NCBI RefSeq assembly: GCF_050717535.1 | Contig: NZ_JBOITM010000082.1 | Span: forward strand, 1 to 64,000 | Origin: Clostridium_AD sp050717535 | Lineage (GTDB): Bacteria; Bacillota; Clostridia; Clostridiales; Clostridiaceae | Length of the DNA stretch: 64,000 nucleotides | Direction of reading: 5' to 3' | Part shown: positions 35,216 through 42,846 of the stretch, piece by piece | Position numbering within the stretch: position 1 is the stretch's first letter | Layout: every line of letters starts with the position of its first letter | Position numbers and translations under genes: made by a program | The notes under the pieces: model-generated | Database searches by the model: none | What the model was told of the DNA's origin: nothing | The model's input: only the letters and a program-made list of their open reading frames with translations

Positions 35216-35566
35216 ATGTTCAATACCATATCTCTTAAGCATAACACAACTAATATATTAAATATATTAAAAAATGAAGCAGTTTTCGTCTTAGCATTGG
35301 TGCTAGCTGTTATCTCTTCATTTGTTTCCACTCCCAAAATAGAATATATTGATTTTAAAGTATTATTTACCTTGTTTAATCTTATGCTTGTTGTAGGTGG
35401 ACTTGGAACACTCATTTCATCTTTAGCCAGTGTCATCTCCTATAAATTATACGTGAATGAGTGCACAGACGCAGAAAAGAAGAAATACCTTAGTTGTTTT
35501 ACATTTTATAATTTTATAAGCTTATTGTTATTTGCATTCATAATTTACTTTTTATTTATATTTTAA
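35216..35566 (+). pseudogene. Shortened anion-permease remnant (SLC13/ArsB-like)
   Basis: A 116-aa membrane protein that looks like both ends of a much longer ion permease joined in frame. Residues 20-65 (FVLALVLAVISSFVS, then IDFKVLFTLFNLMLVV) match the usual N-terminus of SLC13-type permeases, which are about 400 aa. From GGLGTLISSLASVISYKLY onward it resembles their C-terminus. The middle 250-300 residues are missing. The frame is intact with a GAAGTGAG site before the ATG, so a short protein may still be made. The family match is from memory of such proteins. Confidence 0.5.
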
Positions 35567-35624
35567 CACATATTAGGAACACAGTCTTCTTGTTTAACTT
35601 ATATTTCTCTAAACTGACCCCTGT

Positions 35625-35654
35625 CCACTTTGCCACTTGCCACGTGGGTGGCAT
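35625..35654 (+). repeat. 30-bp dispersed repeat, copy B
   Basis: Starts CCACTTTGCCACTTGCC and continues ACGTGGGTGGCAT. It is the reverse complement of copy A with few differences and lies in the gap between the permease remnant and the busR-like gene. Confidence 0.75.
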
Positions 35655-35691
35655 CACATTTTGTTTACAATATTCCCGTTATAACCTATAC

Positions 35692-35720
35692 TTGACTTGT
35701 GAAATCAATATTATTATAAA
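35692..35720 (+). promoter_or_regulatory. Sigma-A promoter of the BusR-like gene
   Basis: TTGACT (35692-35697) and TATAAA (35715-35720) with a 17-bp spacer. Transcription would start near 35727, right at an AAGGGGGG ribosome-site-like sequence. Confidence 0.7.
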
Positions 35721-35737
35721 GTTGAAGGGGGGAATTT

Positions 35738-35764
35738 ATCAAAAGTCTAACTAATACTTTTGAT
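35738..35764 (+). promoter_or_regulatory. Inverted repeat in the leader of the BusR-like gene
   Basis: ATCAAAAGT (35738-35746) and ACTTTTGAT (35756-35764) are a perfect 9-bp inverted repeat with a 9-nt centre, lying between the start of transcription and the ATG. It could be an operator or an mRNA hairpin. It partly separates the GGGGGG site from the ATG. Confidence 0.6.
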
Positions 35765-35773
35765 AAAGCAAAA

Positions 35774-36400
35774 ATGCCAAATGACTCTCATTTAAAACCA
35801 GTGTATCAAAAAATTGCTATTGATATTGCTAACAGAATAATATCTGGAGATTTCTCTATAGGAGATAAACTATATGGTAGGTCTTCTCTTGCAAGTCAAT
35901 ATAATGTGTCACCAGAAACTGTAAGACGCTCTATAAGTCTTTTAAGTGACATGGATATAGTCAAAGTAACAAAAGGTAGTGGAATTGTTGTAAATTCAGT
36001 AGATAATTCTTTAAAATTCATTGATAAATTTAAGGATATAGATTCTATAAGTTCTCTTAAAAAGGGCATTAGTGATTTACTTGAAAAGAAAAAAGATTTG
36101 GATAAAACCATAGAATCTTCTATTGATGAATTAGTAGATTATTCTAGTAGATTTAAAAATAGTAATCCCTTTACACCTTTTGAGTTTGAAATACATTCTG
36201 AAATGAGTATAATAGATAAAACTATATCCCGAACTAAATTTTGGCAAAATACTGGAGCAACTATAATTGGTATAAGACGAGATGATAAATTAATACTTTC
36301 ACCTGGACCTAGTACAATCTTTAGGGATAATGATATCTTTATAGTTATTTGCGACGAAAATAGTTATGATAGGATTAAAGACTTTCTTAAAATGAAATAA
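35774..36400 (+). CDS. busR: GntR-RCK_C transcriptional regulator, BusR-like
   Basis: A 208-aa regulator with an N-terminal GntR winged helix (about 8-75: VYQKIAIDIANRIISGDFSIG, then YNVSPETVRRSISLL). A coiled-coil linker (about 80-125) and a C-terminal RCK_C/TrkA_C domain (about 130-208: GATIIGIRRDDKLILSPGPSTIFRDNDIFIV) follow. This order is that of BusR in lactococci and streptococci, which binds c-di-AMP through RCK_C and represses the glycine betaine transporter busAB. Here an opuA-type operon starts 330 bp downstream, supporting the same role. The ATG has no ribosome site; a GGGGGG lies 36 bp upstream, next to in-frame ATC but no normal start codon, so the N-terminus is uncertain. Confidence 0.8.
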   Translation: MPNDSHLKPVYQKIAIDIANRIISGDFSIGDKLYGRSSLASQYNVSPETVRRSISLLSDMDIVKVTKGSGIVVNSVDNSLKFIDKFKDIDSISSLKKGISDLLEKKKDLDKTIESSIDELVDYSSRFKNSNPFTPFEFEIHSEMSIIDKTISRTKFWQNTGATIIGIRRDDKLILSPGPSTIFRDNDIFIVICDENSYDRIKDFLKMK

Positions 36401-36410
36401 AAGATTATCG

Positions 36411-36462
36411 AAAAACCCTTGCAATACAACTTTATATAAAGTTGTATTGCAAGGGTTTTTTT
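36411..36462 (+). terminator. Terminator of the BusR-like gene
   Basis: One of the strongest hairpins in the window: a 25-bp perfect stem centred at 36435, followed by T residues. It separates the regulator from the opu operon. Confidence 0.93.
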
Positions 36463-36628
36463 ATAAAAAAATTTCAATAAACATAAGAATAATTGTATAA
36501 AGCATATTTATTAAACTAATAATAAAACCTGTAAGTAATTAACATTCTGGATATTAAGCCATATTACAGTTATCTAGAGTATCTGCTAGAACGACTTAAA
36601 TGCTGGTATGTCGATTCATGTCATAAAT
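36463..36628 (+). other. Intergenic DNA upstream of the opuA-type promoter
   Basis: AT-rich sequence between the busR terminator and the opu promoter. No c-di-AMP (ydaO) riboswitch motif and no short gene were seen. Confidence 0.4.
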
Positions 36629-36657
36629 TTGAACTTCTTAGTTAAGTTTGTTATGAT
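36629..36657 (+). promoter_or_regulatory. Sigma-A promoter of the opuA-type operon
   Basis: TTGAAC (36629-36634) and TATGAT (36652-36657) with a 17-bp spacer, about 75 bp before the ATPase gene. Confidence 0.6.
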
Positions 36658-36683
36658 GTGTGAATGCGCTATAAATTTAAATA

Positions 36684-36710
36684 AATGTGTTTACAATTAG
36701 TACACACATT
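36684..36710 (+). promoter_or_regulatory. Inverted repeat downstream of the opuA-type promoter
   Basis: AATGTGT (36684-36690) and ACACATT (36704-36710) form a palindrome in the leader, about 20 bp past the predicted start. It is a candidate operator for the BusR-like protein. Confidence 0.45.
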
Positions 36711-36732
36711 GGAAGATAAAAGAGGTGGATAA

Positions 36733-37950
36733 ATGTTAAAAATTGAAGTTAAAGGATTAACCAAGATTTTTGGTAAAAATCCTAAGCAAGGAGTAAAGTT
36801 ATTACAAGAAGGAAAGACAAAAGGGGAAATCTTAAAAGAAACAGGAATGACTGTAGGTGTAAATAGGGTATCTTTTGAAGTACACTCAGGAGAAATTTTT
36901 GTTATTATGGGATTATCCGGAAGTGGGAAATCTACTCTTGTAAGATTAATCAATCGTCTAATCGAGCCTAATGCGGGCAGTGTATTAGTAGATGGTGAAG
37001 ATTTAGCCAAAATGGATAAAAATAAATTAAGAGAAACTAGAAGAAAAAAACTAAGCATGGTTTTCCAAGGCTTTGGATTGTTTCCCCATCGAAGTGTTTG
37101 GGAAAATGCTGGTTTCGGATTAGAAATACAAGGTATGAATAAAAAGGACATTCGAGAAAAAGCTCTTGAATCATTAAAATTGGTAGGTTTGACAGGCTAC
37201 GAGGATCAATATCCTAGTCAATTATCTGGTGGAATGAAGCAAAGGGTAGGTCTTGCAAGGGCCCTGGCTAATGATCCAGATATTTTATTAATGGATGAGG
37301 CCTTTTCAGCACTAGATCCGCTAATTCGTAAAGAGATGCAAGATCAACTTATAGATTTACAAGCATCTATGAAAAAAACAATTCTATTTATTACTCATGA
37401 TTTAGATGAAGCACTTAAAATTGGGGACAAAATTGCAATTATGAAAGATGGATTAATTGTGCAGATTGGTACTCCAGAAGAAATTTTGACAAACCCAGCG
37501 GATGATTATGTTGAAAAATTCGTTGCGGATGTAGATAGATCCAAGGTATTCTCTGCACAACATGTTATGAAACGTCCTGAGACTATCGATATCGAAAAAC
37601 ATGGTCCTAGGGTTGCGCTGCAACGTATGAGACAAGCGGGAATTTCAAGTATTTATGTTATTAATAAAAACAAGGAGTTCTTAGGAGTTGTAACTGCAGA
37701 TGCTGCAGCGGAAGCCGTGAAAAATGGAAATAAAGATATTTATGATGTTATGATTACAGATGTTCCTGTGGTTCGTCCAGATTTATCATTAAATGATTTA
37801 TTTGAAGTAATACACGACTCTCCTGTGCCCGTAGCTGTTGTTGAAGATAAAATATTAAAAGGAATTATAGTTCGAGGCGCAGTATTAGCTGCTCTTGCGG
37901 GAAATGAGGTGAATCTTGATGACACAAATACCACAACTACCAATAGTTAA
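36733..37950 (+). CDS. opuAA: Glycine betaine/proline ABC transporter ATPase (OpuAA/ProV)
   Basis: A 405-aa ATPase powering compatible-solute uptake. Walker A is GLSGSGKST near residue 61; the signature is LSGGMKQRVGLARAL and Walker B ILLMDEAFSALDP. The N-terminal IFGKNPKQGVKLLQEGKTK segment is typical of ProV/OpuAA. The last 120 residues are a CBS pair (QHVMKRPETIDIEKH, ... VIHDSPVPVAVVEDKI), which in such transporters senses ionic strength or c-di-AMP. AGAGGTGG precedes the ATG. Its 3' end overlaps the permease gene by 32 bp. Confidence 0.94.
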   Translation: MLKIEVKGLTKIFGKNPKQGVKLLQEGKTKGEILKETGMTVGVNRVSFEVHSGEIFVIMGLSGSGKSTLVRLINRLIEPNAGSVLVDGEDLAKMDKNKLRETRRKKLSMVFQGFGLFPHRSVWENAGFGLEIQGMNKKDIREKALESLKLVGLTGYEDQYPSQLSGGMKQRVGLARALANDPDILLMDEAFSALDPLIRKEMQDQLIDLQASMKKTILFITHDLDEALKIGDKIAIMKDGLIVQIGTPEEILTNPADDYVEKFVADVDRSKVFSAQHVMKRPETIDIEKHGPRVALQRMRQAGISSIYVINKNKEFLGVVTADAAAEAVKNGNKDIYDVMITDVPVVRPDLSLNDLFEVIHDSPVPVAVVEDKILKGIIVRGAVLAALAGNEVNLDDTNTTTTNS

Positions 37951-38761
37951 ATGGACTGACATGCTTGTAGCATGGCTAAGAGAAAATGCTCAGTGGTTCT
38001 TTGAACCAATTAAGAATACGCTTGACACTATTGTAACTGGTTTAAGTGATGCTTTAATAGCTATCCCACCATTAATTTTCATTTTAATTATAGTAGCCTT
38101 AACTATATTCTTAACCAAGAAAAAATGGGCATTACCCTTATTTGCACTATTAGGGCTATTATTAATACAAAATCTTGGATATTGGGAGCAAACTATGCTT
38201 ACTCTTTCACTTATCTTAACATCTAGTTCAATATCAATTATAATAGGTATCCCTCTTGGAATTTGGATGTCCAAAAACAAGATAGTACAAAATATAGTAA
38301 CACCCATATTAGATTTTATGCAGACTATGCCTGGATTTGTATATCTAATACCAGCTGTTTCTTTCTTTGGAATAGGAATGGTACCTGGAATTATTGCATC
38401 TGTTATATTTGCAATGCCACCAGTGGTAAGGTTCACTAATCTTGGTATTCGTCAAGTTCCTGAGGAGTTAATTGAGGCAGCAAATGCCTTCGGTTCAACT
38501 CCAAGTCAAAAATTATTCAAAGTTCAACTCCCACTTGCAAAAAACACAATAATGGCAGGAGTTAACCAAACCATTATGTTATCACTATCTATGGTAGTTA
38601 TAGCTTCTATGATCGGTGCCGATGGATTAGGTGTTGAAGTGTTTAGAGCTGTTACAAGAAATGAAGCCGGACAAGGTTTTGCTTCGGGCCTTGCAATTGT
38701 TATATTAGCTATGATACTCGATCGTATAACTCAAGCGTTAAATAAAAAAAGCAATTCTTAA
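37919..38761 (+). CDS. opuAB: Glycine betaine/proline ABC transporter permease (OpuAB/ProW)
   Basis: A 280-aa integral membrane subunit. Its N-terminal 45 residues (NAQWFFEPIKNTLDTI) are followed by about six membrane segments. The binding-protein-dependent permease motif is IEAANAFGSTPSQKLFKVQLPLA around residue 185. MPGFVYLIPAVSFFGIGMVPG and MVVIASMIGADGLG are typical of ProW/OpuAB. The ATG at 37919 is chosen over the TTG just before it because GAGGTG spacing is better. Translationally coupled to the ATPase gene. Confidence 0.94.
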   Translation: MTQIPQLPIVKWTDMLVAWLRENAQWFFEPIKNTLDTIVTGLSDALIAIPPLIFILIIVALTIFLTKKKWALPLFALLGLLLIQNLGYWEQTMLTLSLILTSSSISIIIGIPLGIWMSKNKIVQNIVTPILDFMQTMPGFVYLIPAVSFFGIGMVPGIIASVIFAMPPVVRFTNLGIRQVPEELIEAANAFGSTPSQKLFKVQLPLAKNTIMAGVNQTIMLSLSMVVIASMIGADGLGVEVFRAVTRNEAGQGFASGLAIVILAMILDRITQALNKKSNS

Positions 38762-38791
38762 AAAATAAATTAAATAAGGAGGAATAAATTT

Positions 38792-39694
38792 ATGATTAAA
38801 AACAATTTGAAAAGATTAAGCCTAGCCCTAACTTTTTCTCTAGTAGCCCTAACTTTCATAGGCTGTAGTAGTAAAAGTGGTGATGAAGCACCGAAGGCTG
38901 ATAAAACTATTGGTGAACAAATGGATTACAAAATAACTGGTATAGATGCTGGTTCAGGCGTAGTGCAAGCTTCTGAGCAAGCTGTTAAAGACTATAAATT
39001 AGATTATACAGTACAAACTAGTTCAGGTGCCGCTATGACACAAGCACTTGCAGATGCGTATAAAAATAAAGAACCAATTATAATTACTGGTTGGTCACCT
39101 CACTGGATGTTTAGTAAATATGATTTAAAATACTTAAAGGACCCTAAAGGATCTTTTGGTGCTGCGGAACATATAGACACAGTTGTACACAAAGGCTTAA
39201 AAGAATCTAAGCCTAATGCTTATAAAATATTAGACCAATTTGCTTGGGATCCTGCAGATTCTGAATCTGTTATGCTTAAAATTAATGCTGGCGGAGACGT
39301 AAAAAAAATTGCAAGACAATGGATTACTGACAATAAGGATAAAGTAAGCAAATGGACAGAAGGCACAACCAAAGTAGACGGCGACGAAATCAAGCTTGCT
39401 TATGTAGCTTGGGATACAGAAATTGCATCTACTAATGTAATAGGCCTGGCACTAGAAGATATGGGATATAAAGTTAAACTTACACAAGTAGACGCAGGAC
39501 CAATGTGGGCTGCAGTATCTACTGGAGATGCAGATGCTATTGTAGCAGCATGGCTACCAAAGACCCATGCGAAGTTTATGTCCGACTACAAAGATACAGT
39601 TGAAAATTTAGGACCAAACCTAGAAGGAGCTAAAATAGGTTTAGTTGTTCCCTCTTATATGGATATTGATTCTATAGAAGATTTAGCTAAATAA
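38792..39694 (+). CDS. opuAC: Glycine betaine-binding lipoprotein (OpuAC/ProX)
   Basis: A 300-aa solute-binding lipoprotein with a signal peptide and lipobox FIGC (Cys near residue 25). The domain is the OpuAC type: ITGIDAGSGVVQASEQAV, SGAAMTQALADAYKNKEPIIITGWSPHWMF, and VAWDTE, then VDAGPMWAAVSTGDADAIVAAWLP. The Trp residues in GWSPHW, AWDTE and GPMW are placed as in the aromatic cage that holds the betaine headgroup. AGGAGG precedes the ATG. Last gene of the three-gene transporter operon, followed by a terminator. Confidence 0.94.
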   Translation: MIKNNLKRLSLALTFSLVALTFIGCSSKSGDEAPKADKTIGEQMDYKITGIDAGSGVVQASEQAVKDYKLDYTVQTSSGAAMTQALADAYKNKEPIIITGWSPHWMFSKYDLKYLKDPKGSFGAAEHIDTVVHKGLKESKPNAYKILDQFAWDPADSESVMLKINAGGDVKKIARQWITDNKDKVSKWTEGTTKVDGDEIKLAYVAWDTEIASTNVIGLALEDMGYKVKLTQVDAGPMWAAVSTGDADAIVAAWLPKTHAKFMSDYKDTVENLGPNLEGAKIGLVVPSYMDIDSIEDLAK

Positions 39695-39720
39695 TAAAAC
39701 TCCAGTTAAAAACTAAATAA

Positions 39721-39759
39721 AAAAAATGTGATATATAGCTATATATCACATTTTTTTTA
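39721..39759 (+). terminator. Terminator of the opuA-type operon
   Basis: A 17-bp A/T-rich perfect stem (39721-39737 with 39740-39756) followed by T residues. Confidence 0.85.
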
Positions 39760-39881
39760 GCTCTAAAATATTCAACAATCGCAAAATAATGTAATAATTA
39801 TTAATTAATACTGGAATAATAATTTAATTATAATAAGTAATCCTAGCTATAAAATAGTAGATTTTACATAAAACAGTATTC

Positions 39882-39926
39882 TTTACAAAGTAACAACTTA
39901 ATGTTATAATTGAGTTGTTACTTTGT
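39882..39926 (+). promoter_or_regulatory. Promoter with symmetric operator, first OpuC-type operon
   Basis: TTTACA (39882-39887) and TATAAT (39905-39910) are 17 bp apart. A 16-bp inverted repeat, acaaagtaacaactta (39885-39900) and tgagttgttactttgt (39911-39926), is centred on the -10 box with one mismatch. A bound dimer would cover the promoter. Confidence 0.75.
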
Positions 39927-39947
39927 CATAACTAAGGGGGCTATATT

Positions 39948-41081
39948 TTGATTGAATTTAAAAATGTAAATAAAAATTTTAATGGAAAACCTATATTAAA
40001 AAACATCAATATTACAATAGAAAAAGGACAATTAGTTGTTTTTATTGGGCCTAGTGGTTGTGGAAAAACTACTACATTAAAAATGATTAACAAATTACTA
40101 ACACCAACTTCCGGTGAAATTACAATTAATGGAGATAAGATCGGAGATAAAAACACTATAGAGCTTAGACGTAACATGGGTTACGTTATACAACAAGCAG
40201 GACTTCTTCCTCATTTAACTATAGGAGAAAATATTGCTTTAATAGCTTCTATAGAAAAAATGCCAAAGGATAAAATAAAGGCTAAGGTTCATGAGTTATT
40301 AAATCTAGTAGGCCTAGATCCTGATGAATACACAAATAAATACCCAAAGCAACTTAGTGGAGGCCAGCAACAAAGAGTAGGAGTTGCAAGGGCTCTTGTA
40401 ATGGATCCTGACGTAATATTAATGGATGAACCGTTTAGTGCACTAGACCCTATAACAAAAACTCAACTTCAAGATGAGATATTCAATATACAACAAAATT
40501 TCAAAAAAACAATAATATTCGTAACCCATGATATGGATGAAGCCTTAAAACTAGGAGATAAAATTTGCATAATGGAAGCTGGAGAAGTAGTTCAATTTGA
40601 TACTCCAGAAGAAATATTGAAAAATCCTATTAATGACTTTGTACGAGACTTTGTAGGTAAAAATAGAATATGGAATCAGCCAGAACTCATTAAGGCAAAA
40701 GATATTATGATAGAGATGCCTATAAAATCTGTGGGTGAGCGAACAATACTTCAAGCCATTGAAATAATGAAGTCTAGTCATGTAGATAGTTTACTTGTTG
40801 TAGATAAATCTAACTTTTTATGTGGACTTGTTACCTTAAAACAAATCCGGAAAAATCCAGATAAAACTACAATGCTTAAAGATATAATGGTAAAAGATAT
40901 TTTAACAGTAAATCAAGAAGATTCTATAATTGATATATTAGCACTCATAAAGAAAGAAAGCATAAGCTTTGTTCCTGTAATAGATGAAAACTTAAAGCTA
41001 TCAGGGCTTCTTACCAAGAGTAGTCTTTTGTCTATATTAAGTAATCAGTTTATAGATGAGGAGGTAGATGATAATGAGTAG
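39948..41081 (+). CDS. OpuC/EgtV-type ABC ATPase with CBS domains, copy 1
   Basis: A 377-aa ATPase with Walker A GPSGCGKTT near residue 36, signature LSGGQQQRVGVARAL and Walker B ILMDEPFSALDP. The C-terminal part (about 255-370) is a CBS pair (KDIMIEMPIKSVGE, DSLLVVDKSNFLCGLVTL). It starts at TTG 39948 after AAGGGGG. The gene overlaps its permease partner by 8 bp. The copy at 42847 is almost identical through the ATPase domain. OpuC systems import choline-type osmoprotectants; related EgtUV systems import ergothioneine, so substrate is open. Confidence 0.92.
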   Translation: MIEFKNVNKNFNGKPILKNINITIEKGQLVVFIGPSGCGKTTTLKMINKLLTPTSGEITINGDKIGDKNTIELRRNMGYVIQQAGLLPHLTIGENIALIASIEKMPKDKIKAKVHELLNLVGLDPDEYTNKYPKQLSGGQQQRVGVARALVMDPDVILMDEPFSALDPITKTQLQDEIFNIQQNFKKTIIFVTHDMDEALKLGDKICIMEAGEVVQFDTPEEILKNPINDFVRDFVGKNRIWNQPELIKAKDIMIEMPIKSVGERTILQAIEIMKSSHVDSLLVVDKSNFLCGLVTLKQIRKNPDKTTMLKDIMVKDILTVNQEDSIIDILALIKKESISFVPVIDENLKLSGLLTKSSLLSILSNQFIDEEVDDNE

Positions 41082-42651
41082 TATAAAATCTTTTATACAA
41101 TTTGTAGTAGATAGAAGAGCTGAAATATTAAATTTACTTATGCAGCATATTCAACTAACTATATTTTCAATATTAATCGCTATTGCAATTGCTATACCCC
41201 TTGGAATAATTATAGTTAGATATAGAAAGCTTGCGGTCCCTGTCATTGGGTTTACAAATATAGTTCAATCTATACCCAGTTTAGCCCTGCTTGGATTTTT
41301 AATTCCTGTACTTGGTATAGGAAGCAAACCAGCAATTATTATGGTAGTTATGTATTCGCTGCTACCTATTGTAAAAAGTACATATACAGGACTAACCAAC
41401 ATAGATCCTTCACTTATTGAAGCAGCTAAGGGTATGGGACTTACTGAAACTCAAGTACTTCTTAAAGTTAGGTTTCCACTAGCTATGCCTATTATAATGT
41501 CAGGTGTTAGGATATCTTCAGTTACAGCAGTAGGCCTTATGACTATAGCCGCTTTCATTGGTGCCGGTGGCCTGGGATATTTAGTGTTCTCTGGTGTTTC
41601 AACAGTTAATAATAATATGATTTTGGCCGGAGCTATTCCAGCTTGTTTCCTTGCTATTTTCCTAGACCTCATTATAGGTAAGGTAGAGGATGTTGTAGTC
41701 CCTATAGGAATAAGGACTACTCCACCTAAAGTTAGAAAAAACAAAACAATCTTTGGTAATAAAAAATTCAAACTAGGAGCCTTAATATTAGCTCTTGTAC
41801 TAATTGTGTCATCAGTAGCTTTAAGTTTTATTAAAGATAAGAATACAATTGTAGTAGGCTCTAAAAACTTTAATGAACAATTAATACTTGGTGATATAGT
41901 AGCCTCTTTAATAGAAGAGAAAACAGACATTAAGGTTCAAAGAAAATTAAACTTAGGTGGAACTCAAGTAGTATTTAGTGCTATGCAATCTAAAAACGTT
42001 GATGTATATGTAGAATATACTGGCACTGGCCTTGTAAATATACTAAAGAAACCTACTATGACAGATCCGGATAAAGTTTATAATATGATGAAAACTGATT
42101 TTGCTAAGAATTATAATATGGACGTAATGAAACCTCTAGGATTTAATAACACTTATGTAATAGCCGTAAAAGAAGATTTTGCTAAGAAAAATAAATTAAA
42201 GAATATTTCTGATTTAGCAAAAATTAGTTCTACTCTAAATGCAGGAGTTACTATGGAATTTGCAAATAGACCAGATGGCTTCCCTGGAGTTCAAAAGAAA
42301 TATAATCTAAAATTCAAAAATGTAAAAGGTATAGATGGTGGACTTAGATATACCGCACTTTCAAATGGTGAAACGCAGGTTTTAGATGCCTTTGCCACAG
42401 ATGGCTTACTTAAAAAATTTCATCTTCAACTTTTAAAAGATGATAAAAACTTTTTCCCACCTTACTATGCAGTTCCTGTAATTAGGGCAGAAACCTTGAA
42501 GAAATATCCTGAGTTAAAGGACATATTACTACTCTTAGAAAATAAAATTAGCGATGACACTATGCGTGATCTAAACTTTAGAGTAGATAATGGAGAGCAA
42601 TCAAGAACCGTTGCAGAGGACTTCTTAAAGTCTATAAATTTGATGAAATAA
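41074..42651 (+). CDS. OpuC/EgtU-type permease fused to solute-binding domain, copy 1
   Basis: A 525-aa fusion. Residues 1-215 are the permease with about five or six membrane segments and the motif IEAAKGMGLTETQVLLKVRFPLA. One more membrane segment (about 233-250) leads to a solute-binding domain (about 255-525) on the outside: IVVGSKNFNEQLILG, VDVYVEYTGTGLVNIL, VTMEFANRPDGFPG and LRYTALSNGETQVLDAFATDG. Fused subunits of this kind occur in OpuC-like osmoprotectant and EgtU ergothioneine transporters. I start at 41074 because the second copy starts at the same place and GGAGG lies 9 nt upstream; an ATG 6 bp earlier is too close. Confidence 0.9.
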   Translation: MSSIKSFIQFVVDRRAEILNLLMQHIQLTIFSILIAIAIAIPLGIIIVRYRKLAVPVIGFTNIVQSIPSLALLGFLIPVLGIGSKPAIIMVVMYSLLPIVKSTYTGLTNIDPSLIEAAKGMGLTETQVLLKVRFPLAMPIIMSGVRISSVTAVGLMTIAAFIGAGGLGYLVFSGVSTVNNNMILAGAIPACFLAIFLDLIIGKVEDVVVPIGIRTTPPKVRKNKTIFGNKKFKLGALILALVLIVSSVALSFIKDKNTIVVGSKNFNEQLILGDIVASLIEEKTDIKVQRKLNLGGTQVVFSAMQSKNVDVYVEYTGTGLVNILKKPTMTDPDKVYNMMKTDFAKNYNMDVMKPLGFNNTYVIAVKEDFAKKNKLKNISDLAKISSTLNAGVTMEFANRPDGFPGVQKKYNLKFKNVKGIDGGLRYTALSNGETQVLDAFATDGLLKKFHLQLLKDDKNFFPPYYAVPVIRAETLKKYPELKDILLLLENKISDDTMRDLNFRVDNGEQSRTVAEDFLKSINLMK

Positions 42652-42669
42652 ATTTATAGGAATAAATTT

Positions 42670-42714
42670 AAAAGAGCGTGATATACTATCAAAATAGCAT
42701 ATCATGCTCTTTTT
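42670..42714 (+). terminator. Terminator of the first OpuC-type operon
   Basis: Stem of about 20 bp with two mismatches (42670-42689 with 42694-42713) ending in T residues. Confidence 0.85.
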
Positions 42715-42781
42715 AACCCTTTTAGAGAACTTCACCACAGATTATTGTAAACTAACTCCACATTGGTATAAATATGCATTC

Positions 42782-42820
42782 TTTACAAACCAACAACTTG
42801 ATGATATAATTAAGTTGTTA
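42782..42820 (+). promoter_or_regulatory. Promoter with shorter operator, second OpuC-type operon
   Basis: TTTACA (42782-42787) and TATAAT (42805-42810), 17 bp apart, as in the first operon. The inner palindrome core CAACAACTT ... AAGTTGTTA is kept around the -10 box, but the outer arms have diverged (acaaacc against ctttcaa), so binding may differ. Confidence 0.7.
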
Positions 42821-42846
42821 CTTTCAATGATTAAGGAGGCTATATT

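Noticed and set aside
36401..36732. c-di-AMP (ydaO-type) riboswitch before the opu operon
   Set aside because: None of the conserved blocks is present; the large hairpin there is a terminator of the preceding gene.
36669..37151. 160-codon frame antisense to the opuA-type ATPase gene
   Set aside because: Shadow of a clear ATPase gene and lacks a ribosome site.
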